Shown: positions 14,193 through 22,561, counted from the first letter of the stretch. The stretch: 24,277 nt of DNA from RGIG5579 sp045597125 (GCA_045597125.1 JAZODR010000050.1:1-24277); one strand, 5' to 3'. Made by a program: numbers and translations. The notes: a model not told the origin generated them from the letters alone.

Positions 14193-15104
14193 ATGTATGA
14201 TATTGTAATCGTAGGAGCAGGTCCCGCAGGCTTGACCGCCGCTATTTATGCTCGCAGAGCAAATAAATCTGTTCTTCTTTTGGATAAGGGAGCATTTGGT
14301 GGGCAGATTACCTTTTCTCCCAAGGTAGAAAATTATCCCGGCTTTGCTTCTTGCTCCGGTACTGAGCTTGCGGATGCATTCGTAGAGCAGGTATTGGCGC
14401 AGGGCGCAGACGTAGAGGTGGAAAATGTAATCGAAATTCGCCAAGATGGCGACAAGAAACTTGTAATCACGGAAGAGGGCAGCCAATACGAAGCGAGAGC
14501 TGTGATTTTGGCAACCGGTGCGCGTCATCGTCATTTGGGTCTGGAAAACGAAGAGAAATTTATCGGAGAGGGAATCTCTTTTTGCGCAGTGTGCGACGGT
14601 GCCTTTTATCAGAATAAGACCGTCGCGCTCATCGGTGGTGGAAATTCCGCTTTGCAGGAGGCAATTCTTTTGTCCGAAACCAGCGAAAAGGTATATGTGG
14701 TTCAGAATCTGGACTTTTTGACAGGCGAGAAGCGCTTAGAGGAGATTCTGCGTTCCCGCGGAAATGTTGAGATTATTACGGGAACGGTGGTTTCTGCCAT
14801 TGCAGATGGAGATGCATTTCATAGTATCACCTTGAAAAAGGTAGCAACGGGCGAGGAAAGCCTGCTGGAGGTAGATGGAATGTTCGTTGCCATTGGTTTG
14901 GTTCCCGAAAACGGTGCTTTTGCTGACCTTGCAGAGCTGGATCAGGTTGGTTATTTTGATTCAGCGGAGGATTGCTTGACCAAGACGCCCGGTATTTTTG
15001 TTGCAGGGGATTGCCGCAAGAAAGGTGTGCGTCAGGTCACTACTGCTACGGCTGACGGAGCAACTGCTGCTGTTGCCGCTTGCCGCTGGATTGACACATT
15101 GTAA
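14193..15104 (+). CDS. trxB: Thioredoxin reductase
   Basis: A 303-residue cytoplasmic flavoprotein that passes electrons from NADPH, via FAD and a disulfide, to a thioredoxin-like partner. It shows the FAD-binding GAGPAGL near residue 8, the redox pair Cys131-Ala-Val-Cys134, the NADPH-binding GGGNSALQEA (about 146-155) and the C-terminal FAD motif GIFVAGDCR. The start at 14193 follows GAGAGGTG; a GTG three codons earlier is part of that site and is rejected. It lies 64 bases after nrdD, behind a terminator-like hairpin. Given the redoxin domain on NrdD, its natural partner may be NrdD itself. Confidence 0.94.
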   Translation: MYDIVIVGAGPAGLTAAIYARRANKSVLLLDKGAFGGQITFSPKVENYPGFASCSGTELADAFVEQVLAQGADVEVENVIEIRQDGDKKLVITEEGSQYEARAVILATGARHRHLGLENEEKFIGEGISFCAVCDGAFYQNKTVALIGGGNSALQEAILLSETSEKVYVVQNLDFLTGEKRLEEILRSRGNVEIITGTVVSAIADGDAFHSITLKKVATGEESLLEVDGMFVAIGLVPENGAFADLAELDQVGYFDSAEDCLTKTPGIFVAGDCRKKGVRQVTTATADGATAAVAACRWIDTL

Positions 15105-15118
15105 ATCAAAACGGAAAA

Positions 15119-15146
15119 ATCCCCCGATTGTTTCGGGGGATTTTTT
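15119..15146 (+). terminator. Rho-independent terminator after trxB
   Basis: ATCCCCCGA (15119-15127) pairs with TCGGGGGAT (15133-15141), loop TTGTT, followed by a T-run to 15146. Confidence 0.9.
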
Positions 15147-15198
15147 GTCTGAAAATGTGGCAAAAAAGATGATGATTTGTAAATTTTGGAGTAATGTC

Positions 15199-15227
15199 TT
15201 GTGTTTTTACGAAATTTGTAATAGAAT
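15199..15227 (+). promoter_or_regulatory. Probable promoter of the first LCP gene
   Basis: TTGTGT (15199-15204) and TAGAAT (15222-15227) are 17 bases apart. A perfect TATAAT at 15269-15274 nearer the gene is an alternative -10, but no good -35 precedes it. Confidence 0.45.
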
Positions 15228-15315
15228 GAATCCGAAAGGGAAGAAGAAATTCTTTCCTTGAAACTGTGTATAATCACAATGATTTCTCTATAAAATACCA
15301 ACATAGGGGGAAACT

Positions 15316-16704
15316 ATGGCAAAAGCTTCTGAAGAAAAAAAGACTTCTGCCCCTGCGAAAAAAGCAACAAAAGAAAAACTGAAAAGATCGAAAAAGAAGA
15401 TGTGGATGATTGTCGGTTCTTCGGTAGCTGCAGTGATTCTTGTTTTGGTGCTTTTTGTCAACTGGTGGGTAGATCGTAAAATTGATAAAATTACCGTAGT
15501 GGAAAAGGAAACGAATCTGGACTTTGAAACGGAGGTAATCACCGATCAGGACGGAAATTCTTCCGTAATCGAAGATCCGGACCACAACGGTGAATTGAGT
15601 GCGGATAATCTGCCGTTGATTTGCAATACCAAATATGTGAAAAATTATCTCTTGTTGGCGGTTGATAGCCGTGGAAACGACGCCGGAAGAAGCGATAGTA
15701 TGATTTTGGTGTCCGTTAATACCAAGACCGGCAAGATTGTTTTGTGCTCTTTTATGAGAGATATTCTTGCCAAATATCCCACGGAGCCTAAAAGTCCCGC
15801 TGCGGGAAAATACGATAAATTGAATCATGCACATGCTTACGGCGGACCCCAAATGACTATGGCGGTTTTGAAAGAAACTTTTAATATTGAGGTTTCCCAG
15901 TATGCCAAAATCAATTTTTCCGCTTTTCGTGATATTGTGGATGCTATGGGTGGTCTGGATATGTATCTGTCTGCGGCGGAGGCGCGTGCCATCAATAGTA
16001 TTCTTGTAGAGACTATGCAAGAGCCGGCAAACAAAGCTTTGAAGGTAACTTCCGGTGATATGTTAAAAACCACCTCTGCGGGCGTTTATCATCTGAGTGG
16101 TGTACAGGCGCTTTCCCATGCGAGAAATCGAAGAGTCGGGTCCGATTATGCCAGAACACAGCGGCAGCGCGATTTGATTCAGGCGATGGTAGCGAAAGCA
16201 AAGACCTTGTCCATTTTCCAGCTGAACGGTTTGCTTGACAAGGTATTGCCTTTAGTTACCACCAATATTCCGGAAAAGTCGATTAAGGATTTATTCGTAG
16301 ATCTTCCTTCTTATCTGACCTATGATATCCAGAGCACCCGCATTCCCGGAGATGGAATGTTTTCCGAGAAAAATTACAATTTAATCCCCGATTTGGAAAG
16401 AAATTGTTTTGCCCTTTACGAGTTGGTTTACGGGGAAAAAGCACCCGGTGCTCCCAGCGGAAAGAATCCTTTGGTGACCAAGAAACCTTCCGGAGGCGGT
16501 TCTGCACCCGCGACTACCACATCTACCACCACATCTACCACTACAACGGCCACCACAACAACCACTGCGCCGGAGCAGACGGAAACAGAACCCGAAACGA
16601 CCACTACTACAGTAACATCTACTACAACGACGACTACCACTACCATCACATCTACTACGACAGCGGCGACTACCACCACGGGGAAACCCTTGGAGCAGGA
16701 CTGA
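15316..16704 (+). CDS. LytR-CpsA-Psr (LCP) family cell-wall ligase with Thr-rich C-terminal tail
   Basis: A 462-residue membrane-anchored protein. A lysine-rich cytoplasmic N-terminus (1-35) is followed by one helix (MIVGSSVAAVILVLVLFV) and an extracellular LCP domain (about 105-370), with the phosphate-binding Asp/Arg segment AVDSRGNDAGRSDSM, the SFMRDI strand, DKLNHAHAYGG, VDAMGGLDMYL and HARNRRVGSDYARTQRQR. LCP enzymes transfer undecaprenyl-phosphate-linked polymers (teichoic acid or polysaccharide) to peptidoglycan. The last 65 or so residues are a Thr/Ser/Pro/Ala low-complexity tail on the outer face, possibly glycosylated or wall-spanning. The start has a GGGGG site. It is followed 27 bases later by a paralogue, probably in one operon. 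Confidence 0.9.
   Translation: MAKASEEKKTSAPAKKATKEKLKRSKKKMWMIVGSSVAAVILVLVLFVNWWVDRKIDKITVVEKETNLDFETEVITDQDGNSSVIEDPDHNGELSADNLPLICNTKYVKNYLLLAVDSRGNDAGRSDSMILVSVNTKTGKIVLCSFMRDILAKYPTEPKSPAAGKYDKLNHAHAYGGPQMTMAVLKETFNIEVSQYAKINFSAFRDIVDAMGGLDMYLSAAEARAINSILVETMQEPANKALKVTSGDMLKTTSAGVYHLSGVQALSHARNRRVGSDYARTQRQRDLIQAMVAKAKTLSIFQLNGLLDKVLPLVTTNIPEKSIKDLFVDLPSYLTYDIQSTRIPGDGMFSEKNYNLIPDLERNCFALYELVYGEKAPGAPSGKNPLVTKKPSGGGSAPATTTSTTTSTTTTATTTTTAPEQTETEPETTTTTVTSTTTTTTTTITSTTTAATTTTGKPLEQD
16502..16680 (+). repeat. Thr-codon low-complexity repeat in the LCP tail
   Basis: An irregular tract made largely of ACC, ACA, ACT and ACG codons, encoding the Thr-rich tail. Codons are mixed and no unit repeats exactly, so it is not a simple microsatellite, but it is prone to length change by slippage or recombination. 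Confidence 0.8.
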
Positions 16705-16731
16705 ACAATCTCTTTTTAAGGTTGATTTTAT

Positions 16732-17835
16732 ATGAGAAACAAAAATAACATCGCGTTAAAAGTAATCGGTATCGTTCTTTGTGTGTTCTCCGTTTTGTTT
16801 CTTTTGGGATTTGGGATTTATCACGGGGTTTTAAATTATTATTTGAATAAAATCAATATCGTTACTCAGGAAGAAGAAATCAGTTTTGTCACTGAGAGAC
16901 TGACGGAGGAACTTCCGGAGACTTTGGAGGGTACAGGGGAAATTCTTCCGGAAACGGAAGAGCTGGATCTTCACGGAACCTTTAGCAATACAGGGCTTCC
17001 TTTGATTTGTGATACCAAAGCGGTGACGAATATTTTGCTTCTTGCAACCGATTCCCGTCAAAAAGGCGGAGCGGGAAGAACCGATGTTATGATGCTGGTG
17101 AGTATCAATCGTGAAACGGATAAAATTGTACTCTGTTCCTTTTTGCGAGATTTGTATGCACATTACCCTACCGAGCCCAAAAATCCCATCAACGGAGGTT
17201 ATGACAAGCTCAATCATGCCTATGCTTACGGTGGACCCACCTTGACGATGGCGGTATTGAAGGAAACCTTCAATATTGACGTCAAGCATTACGCTAAGGT
17301 GGATTTTTCAGCATTTGTTCAGGTAGTGGACGCTATGGGCGGGGTAGATCTTTATTTAACTGCGGCAGAGGCAAATTTTATCAATCGCTACGAGAAGGGC
17401 AATGCCAAAGAAAGTCATATGACAGGTTATACTGCAGTTCCGTTGCAGACGGTGAGTGGGGTGCATCACCTTAATGGGGTTCAGGCACTTGCGCATTCCC
17501 GAAACAGAAGCATCGGTTCGGATTTTCAGCGTACAGAGCGTCAGCGTGCTATAATTTCCGCAATGGTCAGCAAAGCGGGCGGTTTGTCTCTTGGTCAAAT
17601 CAATAACCTGCTTGATGTATTCCTTCCCTTGGTAACGACCAATATGCAAAAAGATATGTTGAAGGACTTGATTGGAAAAGTGCCGGAAATGCTTGGATAT
17701 TCCATTGAGAGTACCAAGGTCCCTTTGGAGGGAACCTATTCTTCTATACGCTATAATTTGATTCCCGATTTGAAGAAAAATTGTTATCTGCTTTACGAGC
17801 AGATTTACGGAACTCCTCCCACGACCGGAAATTAA
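16732..17835 (+). CDS. LytR-CpsA-Psr (LCP) family cell-wall ligase, paralogue without tail
   Basis: A 367-residue paralogue of the preceding protein. It has a short cytoplasmic N-terminus, one transmembrane helix (about 8-30), an acidic spacer (about 45-80) and the LCP domain (about 95-350). The same blocks appear: ATDSRQKGGAGRTDVMMLVSI, DKLNHAYAYGGPTLTMAVLKETFNI, VDAMGGVDLYL, and HSRNRSIGSDFQRTERQR. It ends shortly after the domain, with no Thr-rich tail. The ribosome binding site is modest (AAGG), and the 27-base gap to the first LCP gene suggests cotranscription. Likely role: attaching anionic polymers to peptidoglycan outside the membrane. The pair looks like a tandem duplication followed by divergence of the C-termini. 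Confidence 0.92.
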   Translation: MRNKNNIALKVIGIVLCVFSVLFLLGFGIYHGVLNYYLNKINIVTQEEEISFVTERLTEELPETLEGTGEILPETEELDLHGTFSNTGLPLICDTKAVTNILLLATDSRQKGGAGRTDVMMLVSINRETDKIVLCSFLRDLYAHYPTEPKNPINGGYDKLNHAYAYGGPTLTMAVLKETFNIDVKHYAKVDFSAFVQVVDAMGGVDLYLTAAEANFINRYEKGNAKESHMTGYTAVPLQTVSGVHHLNGVQALAHSRNRSIGSDFQRTERQRAIISAMVSKAGGLSLGQINNLLDVFLPLVTTNMQKDMLKDLIGKVPEMLGYSIESTKVPLEGTYSSIRYNLIPDLKKNCYLLYEQIYGTPPTTGN

Positions 17836-17868
17836 AAAAATCCCGATTGGAAAATCGGGATTTTTTTT
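17834..17868. terminator. Bidirectional terminator between LCP genes and the HD gene
   Basis: A7-TCCCGATT (17834-17848) pairs with AATCGGGA-T7 (17853-17867), loop GGAA, with T-runs on both strands. It overlaps the LCP stop codon on one side and the HD gene stop on the other. Confidence 0.85.
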
Positions 17869-18523
17869 ATAATAAAACTTGTTCGTTGATAATAAGCTTA
17901 AATTCCAGCCCCAGTTTTTGTGCGGCTTTGCGGCACAGGAGCATTCGTTCCATAAAGATTTCAAAATATTCCAGAACCGAACCCAATTCCGTATCAATAG
18001 AAAGGTTCAGGCGAGCAAAGCCATCCTCCGGGTAAATTTCCAAATCTGATTTGGTTACGGAGTAATTGACGCGGTCGTGAATATCGAAGGAAGTGGTTTC
18101 GCGGTTTCGAACACGGGTGCGACGCACATCGGATTTGTCGGCCAGAATCAAGGCGGCGGCAATTTCGTTGACGGGAGTACCTGTTCCTTCATCGTGGTTT
18201 CCGATTGCGGAAATGATGGGGGCGATTTCCTCGGGAGGGAAGCCTCTGTTTTGTAGAAGGGTCATTGCCATCAAAGCGCTGCTTTGGCTATGCTCGATAC
18301 GGTTAACCAGATTTCCGATGTCGTGGAGAAAGCCTGCGATTTTTGCCAGTTCCACAGTGCGCGAATCATAGCTAAGCGCTTTCAGAATGTTACCTGCTTT
18401 TTCCGCTACCAGTGTCACATGCTGGAAACTGTGTTCGGTAAAGCCCAGAGAAACAAGGGAAGCATCCGCGCCCTTGATATAACAGCGGATCTCGGGGTCA
18501 TTTTTAATGTTTTGATAGTCCAT
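17867..18523 (-). CDS. HD-domain phosphohydrolase
   Basis: A 218-residue cytoplasmic protein with a metal-dependent HD hydrolase domain. Candidate metal ligands are His35 (FQHV), His67-Asp68 (GFLHDIGN), His110 (GNHDEG) and Asp130 (LADKSD), in the correct order and spacing. The region after 135 (RTRVRNRETTSFDIHDRVNY) recalls a C-terminal half seen in several clostridial HD proteins of unknown substrate. It is the last gene of the trkA-trkH operon, 12 bases after trkH, with AAGGA upstream of its ATG. The substrate is not known; nucleotides are most likely for the family. The operon position suggests, but does not show, a link with potassium control. Confidence 0.85.
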   Translation of the reverse strand: MDYQNIKNDPEIRCYIKGADASLVSLGFTEHSFQHVTLVAEKAGNILKALSYDSRTVELAKIAGFLHDIGNLVNRIEHSQSSALMAMTLLQNRGFPPEEIAPIISAIGNHDEGTGTPVNEIAAALILADKSDVRRTRVRNRETTSFDIHDRVNYSVTKSDLEIYPEDGFARLNLSIDTELGSVLEYFEIFMERMLLCRKAAQKLGLEFKLIINEQVLL

Positions 18524-18535
18524 AGGATTCCTTTC

Positions 18536-19984
18536 TTATGCCCGCCATCCTTTCCATGCGGAAGGGGAGAGCGCTATTACGATAGGCCATATTTCAAGTC
18601 TTCCCAAAAGCATAGCAAGAGAAAGTACAAGGGTGGAAAAATCAGAGTAGCCGGCATAGTTTGCCATGGGACCTGCCGCGCTCAGCGCAGGGCCCACATT
18701 ATTAAAACAGGCAGCGGCGGCACTGAAATTGGTTTCAATATTGAATCCGTCAACGCTGATCAAAAGAAATATGATGAAAAAGAAAATGGTATAGATGGCA
18801 AGGTAACTGCTGACGCCTTTGCGGGTTGTACCGTCAACGATTTTTCCTTCGAAGCGGATGACGCTCATACTTCTTGGATGGCTCAAATGACGAAATTCCG
18901 ATGCGCAGTTTTTGAAAAGGAGAATCACGCGGGAGATCTTGAATCCGCCCGCTGTAGAGCCTGCGCAACCGCCGAGGAACATCAGGATCAAAAGGACGGT
19001 TTTGGAAAAGGCGGGCCAAGTGTTAAAATCCACGGAGGAAAAGCCTGTGGTAGTAATGATAGAGGAAACCTGAAAGAAGCTGTGACGGATCAGATCGGAA
19101 ATGTTTTTATAGACAGGTATAAGGTTTATACAGCAGAGAGTCGTGGCAGTGGCAATGATGCCGATATAGACCCAAAGTTCCGTAGAACGGAGTGCCGCGC
19201 GGAAGCGGCGAATCAGAATCAGGTAATAGAAGTTGAAATTAACACCGAACAGGAGCATTCCCACGGCGATGATCCATTGCTGCGTTGCGGGGAAAGAGGC
19301 TACGCTATCGGAATAAATTCCAAAGCCTCCCGTGCCCGCAGTTCCAAATGCATGAATCAAGCTGTCGAACAGATTCATTCCGCTCAATAGCAGTGCAATT
19401 ACCATGACGGCGGTGATGACAAGATAAATGATATAGAGAATTTTTGAGGTGTCCTTCACACGGGGGAGAATTTTGCCCACCGTAGGACCGGGCATTTCTG
19501 CGCGGATGATGTGGATAGATCTGTCGGAAAGGCCTCCGAGAAATACCATTAAAAATACCAGAACACCCATACCGCCTACCCAATGGGTAAAGCTGCGCCA
19601 GAACAGAAGGCTCTTATCCATGGCGGTCACGTCCTTTAAAATGGAGGCTCCGGTGGTGGTAAAGCCACTGACGGTCTCGAAAAAGGCATCAATATAGTTT
19701 GGGATCTGCCGTGAAAAGTAGAAGGGAAGCGCTCCTACCAAGGACAAAAACAGCCACGCAAGGGCGGTAATGGCAAAGCCTTCCTTGGCATAAAGCACCT
19801 TGGTACGGGGGCGTGCAATGAGAAGCATTGCACTGCCTAAAACCAGAGCAATGCCGATGGTAGAGAGAAATGCCGTGGTGCTGGAATCTGTGTAGATCAT
19901 CGAAACGATCAGAGAGGGGATCAGGAGCGCCGCCTCTAAAAGGACGATCCAGCCTACGGTATAACAAACCATTCTGCGATTCAT
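18536..19984 (-). CDS. trkH: Trk/Ktr potassium transporter membrane subunit
   Basis: A 482-residue potassium channel-like subunit with about ten hydrophobic helices. All four selectivity-filter loops are visible, each with its glycine: TTTG (109-112), GTAGTGGFG (214-222), TTTGFSS (311-317) and NNVG (428-431). The segment GGCAGSTAGGFKISR (338-352) matches the family's intramembrane gate region. It works with the cytoplasmic TrkA ring encoded immediately upstream (three-base gap), and its ribosome binding site GGAG lies in the end of trkA. Length fits TrkH rather than the shorter KtrB (about 450). It is complete. Confidence 0.95.
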   Translation of the reverse strand: MNRRMVCYTVGWIVLLEAALLIPSLIVSMIYTDSSTTAFLSTIGIALVLGSAMLLIARPRTKVLYAKEGFAITALAWLFLSLVGALPFYFSRQIPNYIDAFFETVSGFTTTGASILKDVTAMDKSLLFWRSFTHWVGGMGVLVFLMVFLGGLSDRSIHIIRAEMPGPTVGKILPRVKDTSKILYIIYLVITAVMVIALLLSGMNLFDSLIHAFGTAGTGGFGIYSDSVASFPATQQWIIAVGMLLFGVNFNFYYLILIRRFRAALRSTELWVYIGIIATATTLCCINLIPVYKNISDLIRHSFFQVSSIITTTGFSSVDFNTWPAFSKTVLLILMFLGGCAGSTAGGFKISRVILLFKNCASEFRHLSHPRSMSVIRFEGKIVDGTTRKGVSSYLAIYTIFFFIIFLLISVDGFNIETNFSAAAACFNNVGPALSAAGPMANYAGYSDFSTLVLSLAMLLGRLEIWPIVIALSPSAWKGWRA

Positions 19985-19987
19985 AAA

Positions 19988-21346
19988 TTACTCCAAAATA
20001 TCTTCAAGCTCAGAAATACTTCTTCCCGCGGAAAGGATTACCACGCGGTCATTTGCTTCAATATGATCGGAACCTGCAGGGATGATTACGTGTCTGCCGC
20101 GGATAATACCTGCAACCAAGATGTTCTTTTTCAGTTTCAAATCCTTTAGGAGAGTGTTTTTCTCCGGGAAATTTTCGCCTACGATAAATTCAATTGCTTC
20201 TGCCTTTCCACCCATTAGATTGTACAACGTTTCCATCTGGCTTTCCTCAGAACCAGCCAGGGCTCTGGCATAGCGGGTCACAATATCACAGATCATATGC
20301 TTGGGAGAAACTACACACTCCAGTCCCAGCTTTTCCGCCATAGAATAGAATTCTTTGCGGTTGATCTTGGTAATAACTTTTTTTACGCCCTTGGAAGAGG
20401 CAAGATAGGAAAGAAGGATGTTTTCCTGATCACTGCCGGTCAGTGTGATGAAGGCATCCATAGACATCAAGCCTTCCTCCATCAAAAGCTCCTCGGAAGC
20501 GGCATCTCCGCAAATGACAATGGCTTCGGGAATGGCTTCGGCAAAGCTCTGGCAAATCGTTTTATCCTTATCAATGACCGTAACCGATGCACCGGTACCC
20601 AAAAGATGCTTGGTCAAATAATGGGCGTATCGACCGGCACCGATAATCATAACGTTCTTTGCCCGGTCTTCCATCGCTCCCATCATTTTAAAAAGCTTTG
20701 CAATTTCCGAAGCGGTGGCGGTTATTCCTACGCGGTCACCGCTTTGCAGCTGAAAAGAGCCGCTGGGGATATAGACCTTGTCTTCTCTTTGGACAATGCC
20801 CACCAGATAGGAAGCCGGATATTTCTTTCTCATATCCATCAAGGTCATGCCGTGAAGAACGGAGTTCTTTTTCAGAACGACTTCAATCAGTTCAAAATTC
20901 CGTCTGGAAAAGGTTTCGATACTCTCTGCACCGGGGAATTGGAGCAGATTGAAAAGTTCTTTTGCCGCAACCGCATCGGGATTGACCGCAAAAGAGATAT
21001 CCAGCGCCTGCTTGATAAAACTAAGACTTTTGTCGTTGTATTCCGGATTACGAATACGGGCAATGGTATAGGGAACCCCGATTTTCTTTGCCATACAGCA
21101 TATGAGCATATTGCATTCGTCGGAGTCGGTTACGGCGATGAGTAAATTTGCTTTGTCCGCGTCTGCTTCCAATAGGGTTTCCCAATCCACACCGTTGCCG
21201 GAAAGACACATGACATCGTACAAATTGGAGATTTCGGAAATCACCTTGGCATCACTGTCAATTGCTACGATATTGTGATTCTCCGAGGAAAGACTTTCCA
21301 GTACGGTGGAACCGACTTTTCCACAACCTACAATGATAATATTCAT
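19988..21346 (-). CDS. trkA: Trk system potassium uptake regulatory protein TrkA
   Basis: A 452-residue cytoplasmic gating protein with two tandem RCK units. The first Rossmann fold has GCGKVGS (7-13) and Asp30 at the end of strand 2; the second has GAGRYA (236-241) and VTVIDKDK. Each is followed by an RCK-C domain (about 145-215 and 370-450), and the second ends in HIEANDRVVILSAGRSI. It binds NAD(H) and nucleotides and controls the TrkH pore. It is the first gene of the trkA-trkH-HD operon, with AAAGGAAA upstream of the start at 21346 and a promoter at 21387-21416. Confidence 0.96.
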   Translation of the reverse strand: MNIIIVGCGKVGSTVLESLSSENHNIVAIDSDAKVISEISNLYDVMCLSGNGVDWETLLEADADKANLLIAVTDSDECNMLICCMAKKIGVPYTIARIRNPEYNDKSLSFIKQALDISFAVNPDAVAAKELFNLLQFPGAESIETFSRRNFELIEVVLKKNSVLHGMTLMDMRKKYPASYLVGIVQREDKVYIPSGSFQLQSGDRVGITATASEIAKLFKMMGAMEDRAKNVMIIGAGRYAHYLTKHLLGTGASVTVIDKDKTICQSFAEAIPEAIVICGDAASEELLMEEGLMSMDAFITLTGSDQENILLSYLASSKGVKKVITKINRKEFYSMAEKLGLECVVSPKHMICDIVTRYARALAGSEESQMETLYNLMGGKAEAIEFIVGENFPEKNTLLKDLKLKKNILVAGIIRGRHVIIPAGSDHIEANDRVVILSAGRSISELEDILE

Positions 21347-21386
21347 AAAAATTTCCTTTGTTATTTATTTTGTGTATTATGGATTT

Positions 21387-21416
21387 ATTGTAACATAAGT
21401 TTGAGTAAATTTTCAA
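21387..21416 (-). promoter_or_regulatory. Promoter of the trkA-trkH operon
   Basis: On the minus strand, TTGAAA (complement of 21411-21416) and TACAAT (complement of 21387-21392) are 18 bases apart. The -35 overlaps the stop codon of the gene upstream. No riboswitch-size leader is present, as only about 35 bases separate the start of transcription from trkA. Confidence 0.6.
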
Positions 21417-21901
21417 GAGTTTTTTGTTCTTTCGCGGTACCAACGGATCTCCTCGCCAATCCAATAGCGAAATTCCGTGTTGTAAAGGCGCTTTTCGTTG
21501 AGCCGGGGCATATCATACTGAAAAAATTCACCTCGTTTGTAGACTCCTTCGGTTAAAAGAATGTTTTCAATTTTTCGCTTTGAAATTTTAATCTGACTCA
21601 GATATGGATCCTTGTAAAATTGATCGCGGTGGAATTTTCTAGCCACGGAAAACAACTTTTTTAAATATTTGCCGTCGGCATATTGCCATAGATCCAATTG
21701 GTCTGCAAGGCATTTTGTGCAATAAAATAGTTCAAAATCGCCTTGATAAAAGCCACGCAGTTCCAGCTCTTGCAATTTTGTATTGCTGTACTCCCGCCGA
21801 GCTTCTTTCAAATCCTCGGAGGTATAGGAAATACATGGAGCATCATTTGCGATGGCTACTCCGATGCGGGCGGTAATTTCCAAAGATTCTTCCCTTGTCA
21901 T
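21413..21901 (-). CDS. Hypothetical protein, 162 aa (unrecognised)
   Basis: A 162-residue soluble protein that I do not recognise. It is charged throughout, with no signal peptide or membrane segment. Features include an N-terminal helix (TREESLEITARIGVAIAND), a Cys at 23, a CTKC pair (61-64) that could bind metal, and an aromatic, basic C-terminal half (RGEFFQYDMPRLNEKRLYNTE and EFRYWIGEEIRWYRERTK). The start at 21901 has a weak AGGGGC site and a good promoter behind it, and the frame is open from there to the TGA at 21413. It lies between trkA and a phosphodiesterase gene, transcribed alone. I offer no function. Confidence 0.65.
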   Translation of the reverse strand: MTREESLEITARIGVAIANDAPCISYTSEDLKEARREYSNTKLQELELRGFYQGDFELFYCTKCLADQLDLWQYADGKYLKKLFSVARKFHRDQFYKDPYLSQIKISKRKIENILLTEGVYKRGEFFQYDMPRLNEKRLYNTEFRYWIGEEIRWYRERTKNS

Positions 21902-21921
21902 AATAAGCCCCTTTTTTGTAA

Positions 21922-21949
21922 ATTATATCATGTTTTTAAAAAAAAGCAA
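21922..21949 (-). promoter_or_regulatory. Promoter of the 162-aa hypothetical gene
   Basis: On the minus strand, TTGCTT (complement of 21944-21949) and TATAAT (complement of 21922-21927) are 16 bases apart. It is back to back with the phosphodiesterase promoter, six bases away. Confidence 0.65.
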
Positions 21950-21955
21950 AATTCC

Positions 21956-21984
21956 TTGCAAGTTTTTCTATTTATCATTATAAT
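21956..21984 (+). promoter_or_regulatory. Promoter of the YfcE-like phosphodiesterase gene
   Basis: TTGCAA (21956-21961) and TATAAT (21979-21984) are 17 bases apart and 31 bases before the start codon at 22016. Confidence 0.75.
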
Positions 21985-22015
21985 ATTACTTAGAAAAACT
22001 TGGAAGGAATGATAA

Positions 22016-22561
22016 ATGATGAAATGGATGATTGCGTCGGATCTGCATGGATCTGCATTGACTTGTCGAGCATTGTTTGACGCGTTTGACCGAGAAGGTG
22101 CGCAACGTTTACTTTTTTTGGGAGATCTTTTGTATCATGGTCCCCGCAACGACCTGCCCGAAGCGTATGCACCTAAGGAAGTGATCTCCCTTTTAAATGC
22201 ACGGAAGGATAAGATTTTTTGTGTTCGCGGAAATTGTGATACCGAGGTGGATCAAATGGTGCTGGAATTTCCCATTTTGGCAGATTACGCTCTCCTTTCT
22301 GTGGGGGAGAAAACCGTTTTTGCTACTCATGGACATAAGTTCCATGCCCTCTCTCTTCCTCCTTTGAACAAGGGGGATGTGCTTCTGCATGGGCATACCC
22401 ATATTCCCATTTGGGAGGAGCATGAGGGAGTTTTTGTTTTGAATCCAGGCTCCGTTACCATTCCCAAGGCAGGCTCTGATCGTGGATATATGCTTTTGGA
22501 GGATGGAACCTTTTCTTGGAAGACCCTGGATGGCCATCTTTATCATACACTATCTCTTTAA
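22016..22561 (+). CDS. yfcE: YfcE/MJ0936-family metallophosphodiesterase
   Basis: A 181-residue calcineurin-like phosphoesterase, the same size as E. coli YfcE. The metal ligands appear in order: Asp9-x-His11 (SDLHG), Asp37 (GDLLYHGP), Asn73 (GNCD), His104 (THGH) and His127-x-His129 (GHTHIP), ending in the family motif NPGSVTIP. It probably hydrolyses phosphodiesters with a di-metal centre; the natural substrate of the family is uncertain. The start at 22016 has GGAAGGA upstream; the next codon is also ATG and could be used. It is transcribed alone, between two divergent or convergent neighbours. Confidence 0.93.
   Translation: MMKWMIASDLHGSALTCRALFDAFDREGAQRLLFLGDLLYHGPRNDLPEAYAPKEVISLLNARKDKIFCVRGNCDTEVDQMVLEFPILADYALLSVGEKTVFATHGHKFHALSLPPLNKGDVLLHGHTHIPIWEEHEGVFVLNPGSVTIPKAGSDRGYMLLEDGTFSWKTLDGHLYHTLSL

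Noticed and set aside
16428..16679. A Val-rich minus-strand frame opposite the LCP tail
   Set aside because: It is simply the complement of the Thr codon tract.
16502..16680. Repeat tract as a CRISPR array
   Set aside because: There are no fixed-length repeats or spacers, and it is in frame within the LCP protein.
18284..19390. A 368-codon plus-strand frame opposite the HD gene and trkH
   Set aside because: It crosses two certain minus-strand genes and encodes a low-complexity polar protein with no family pattern.
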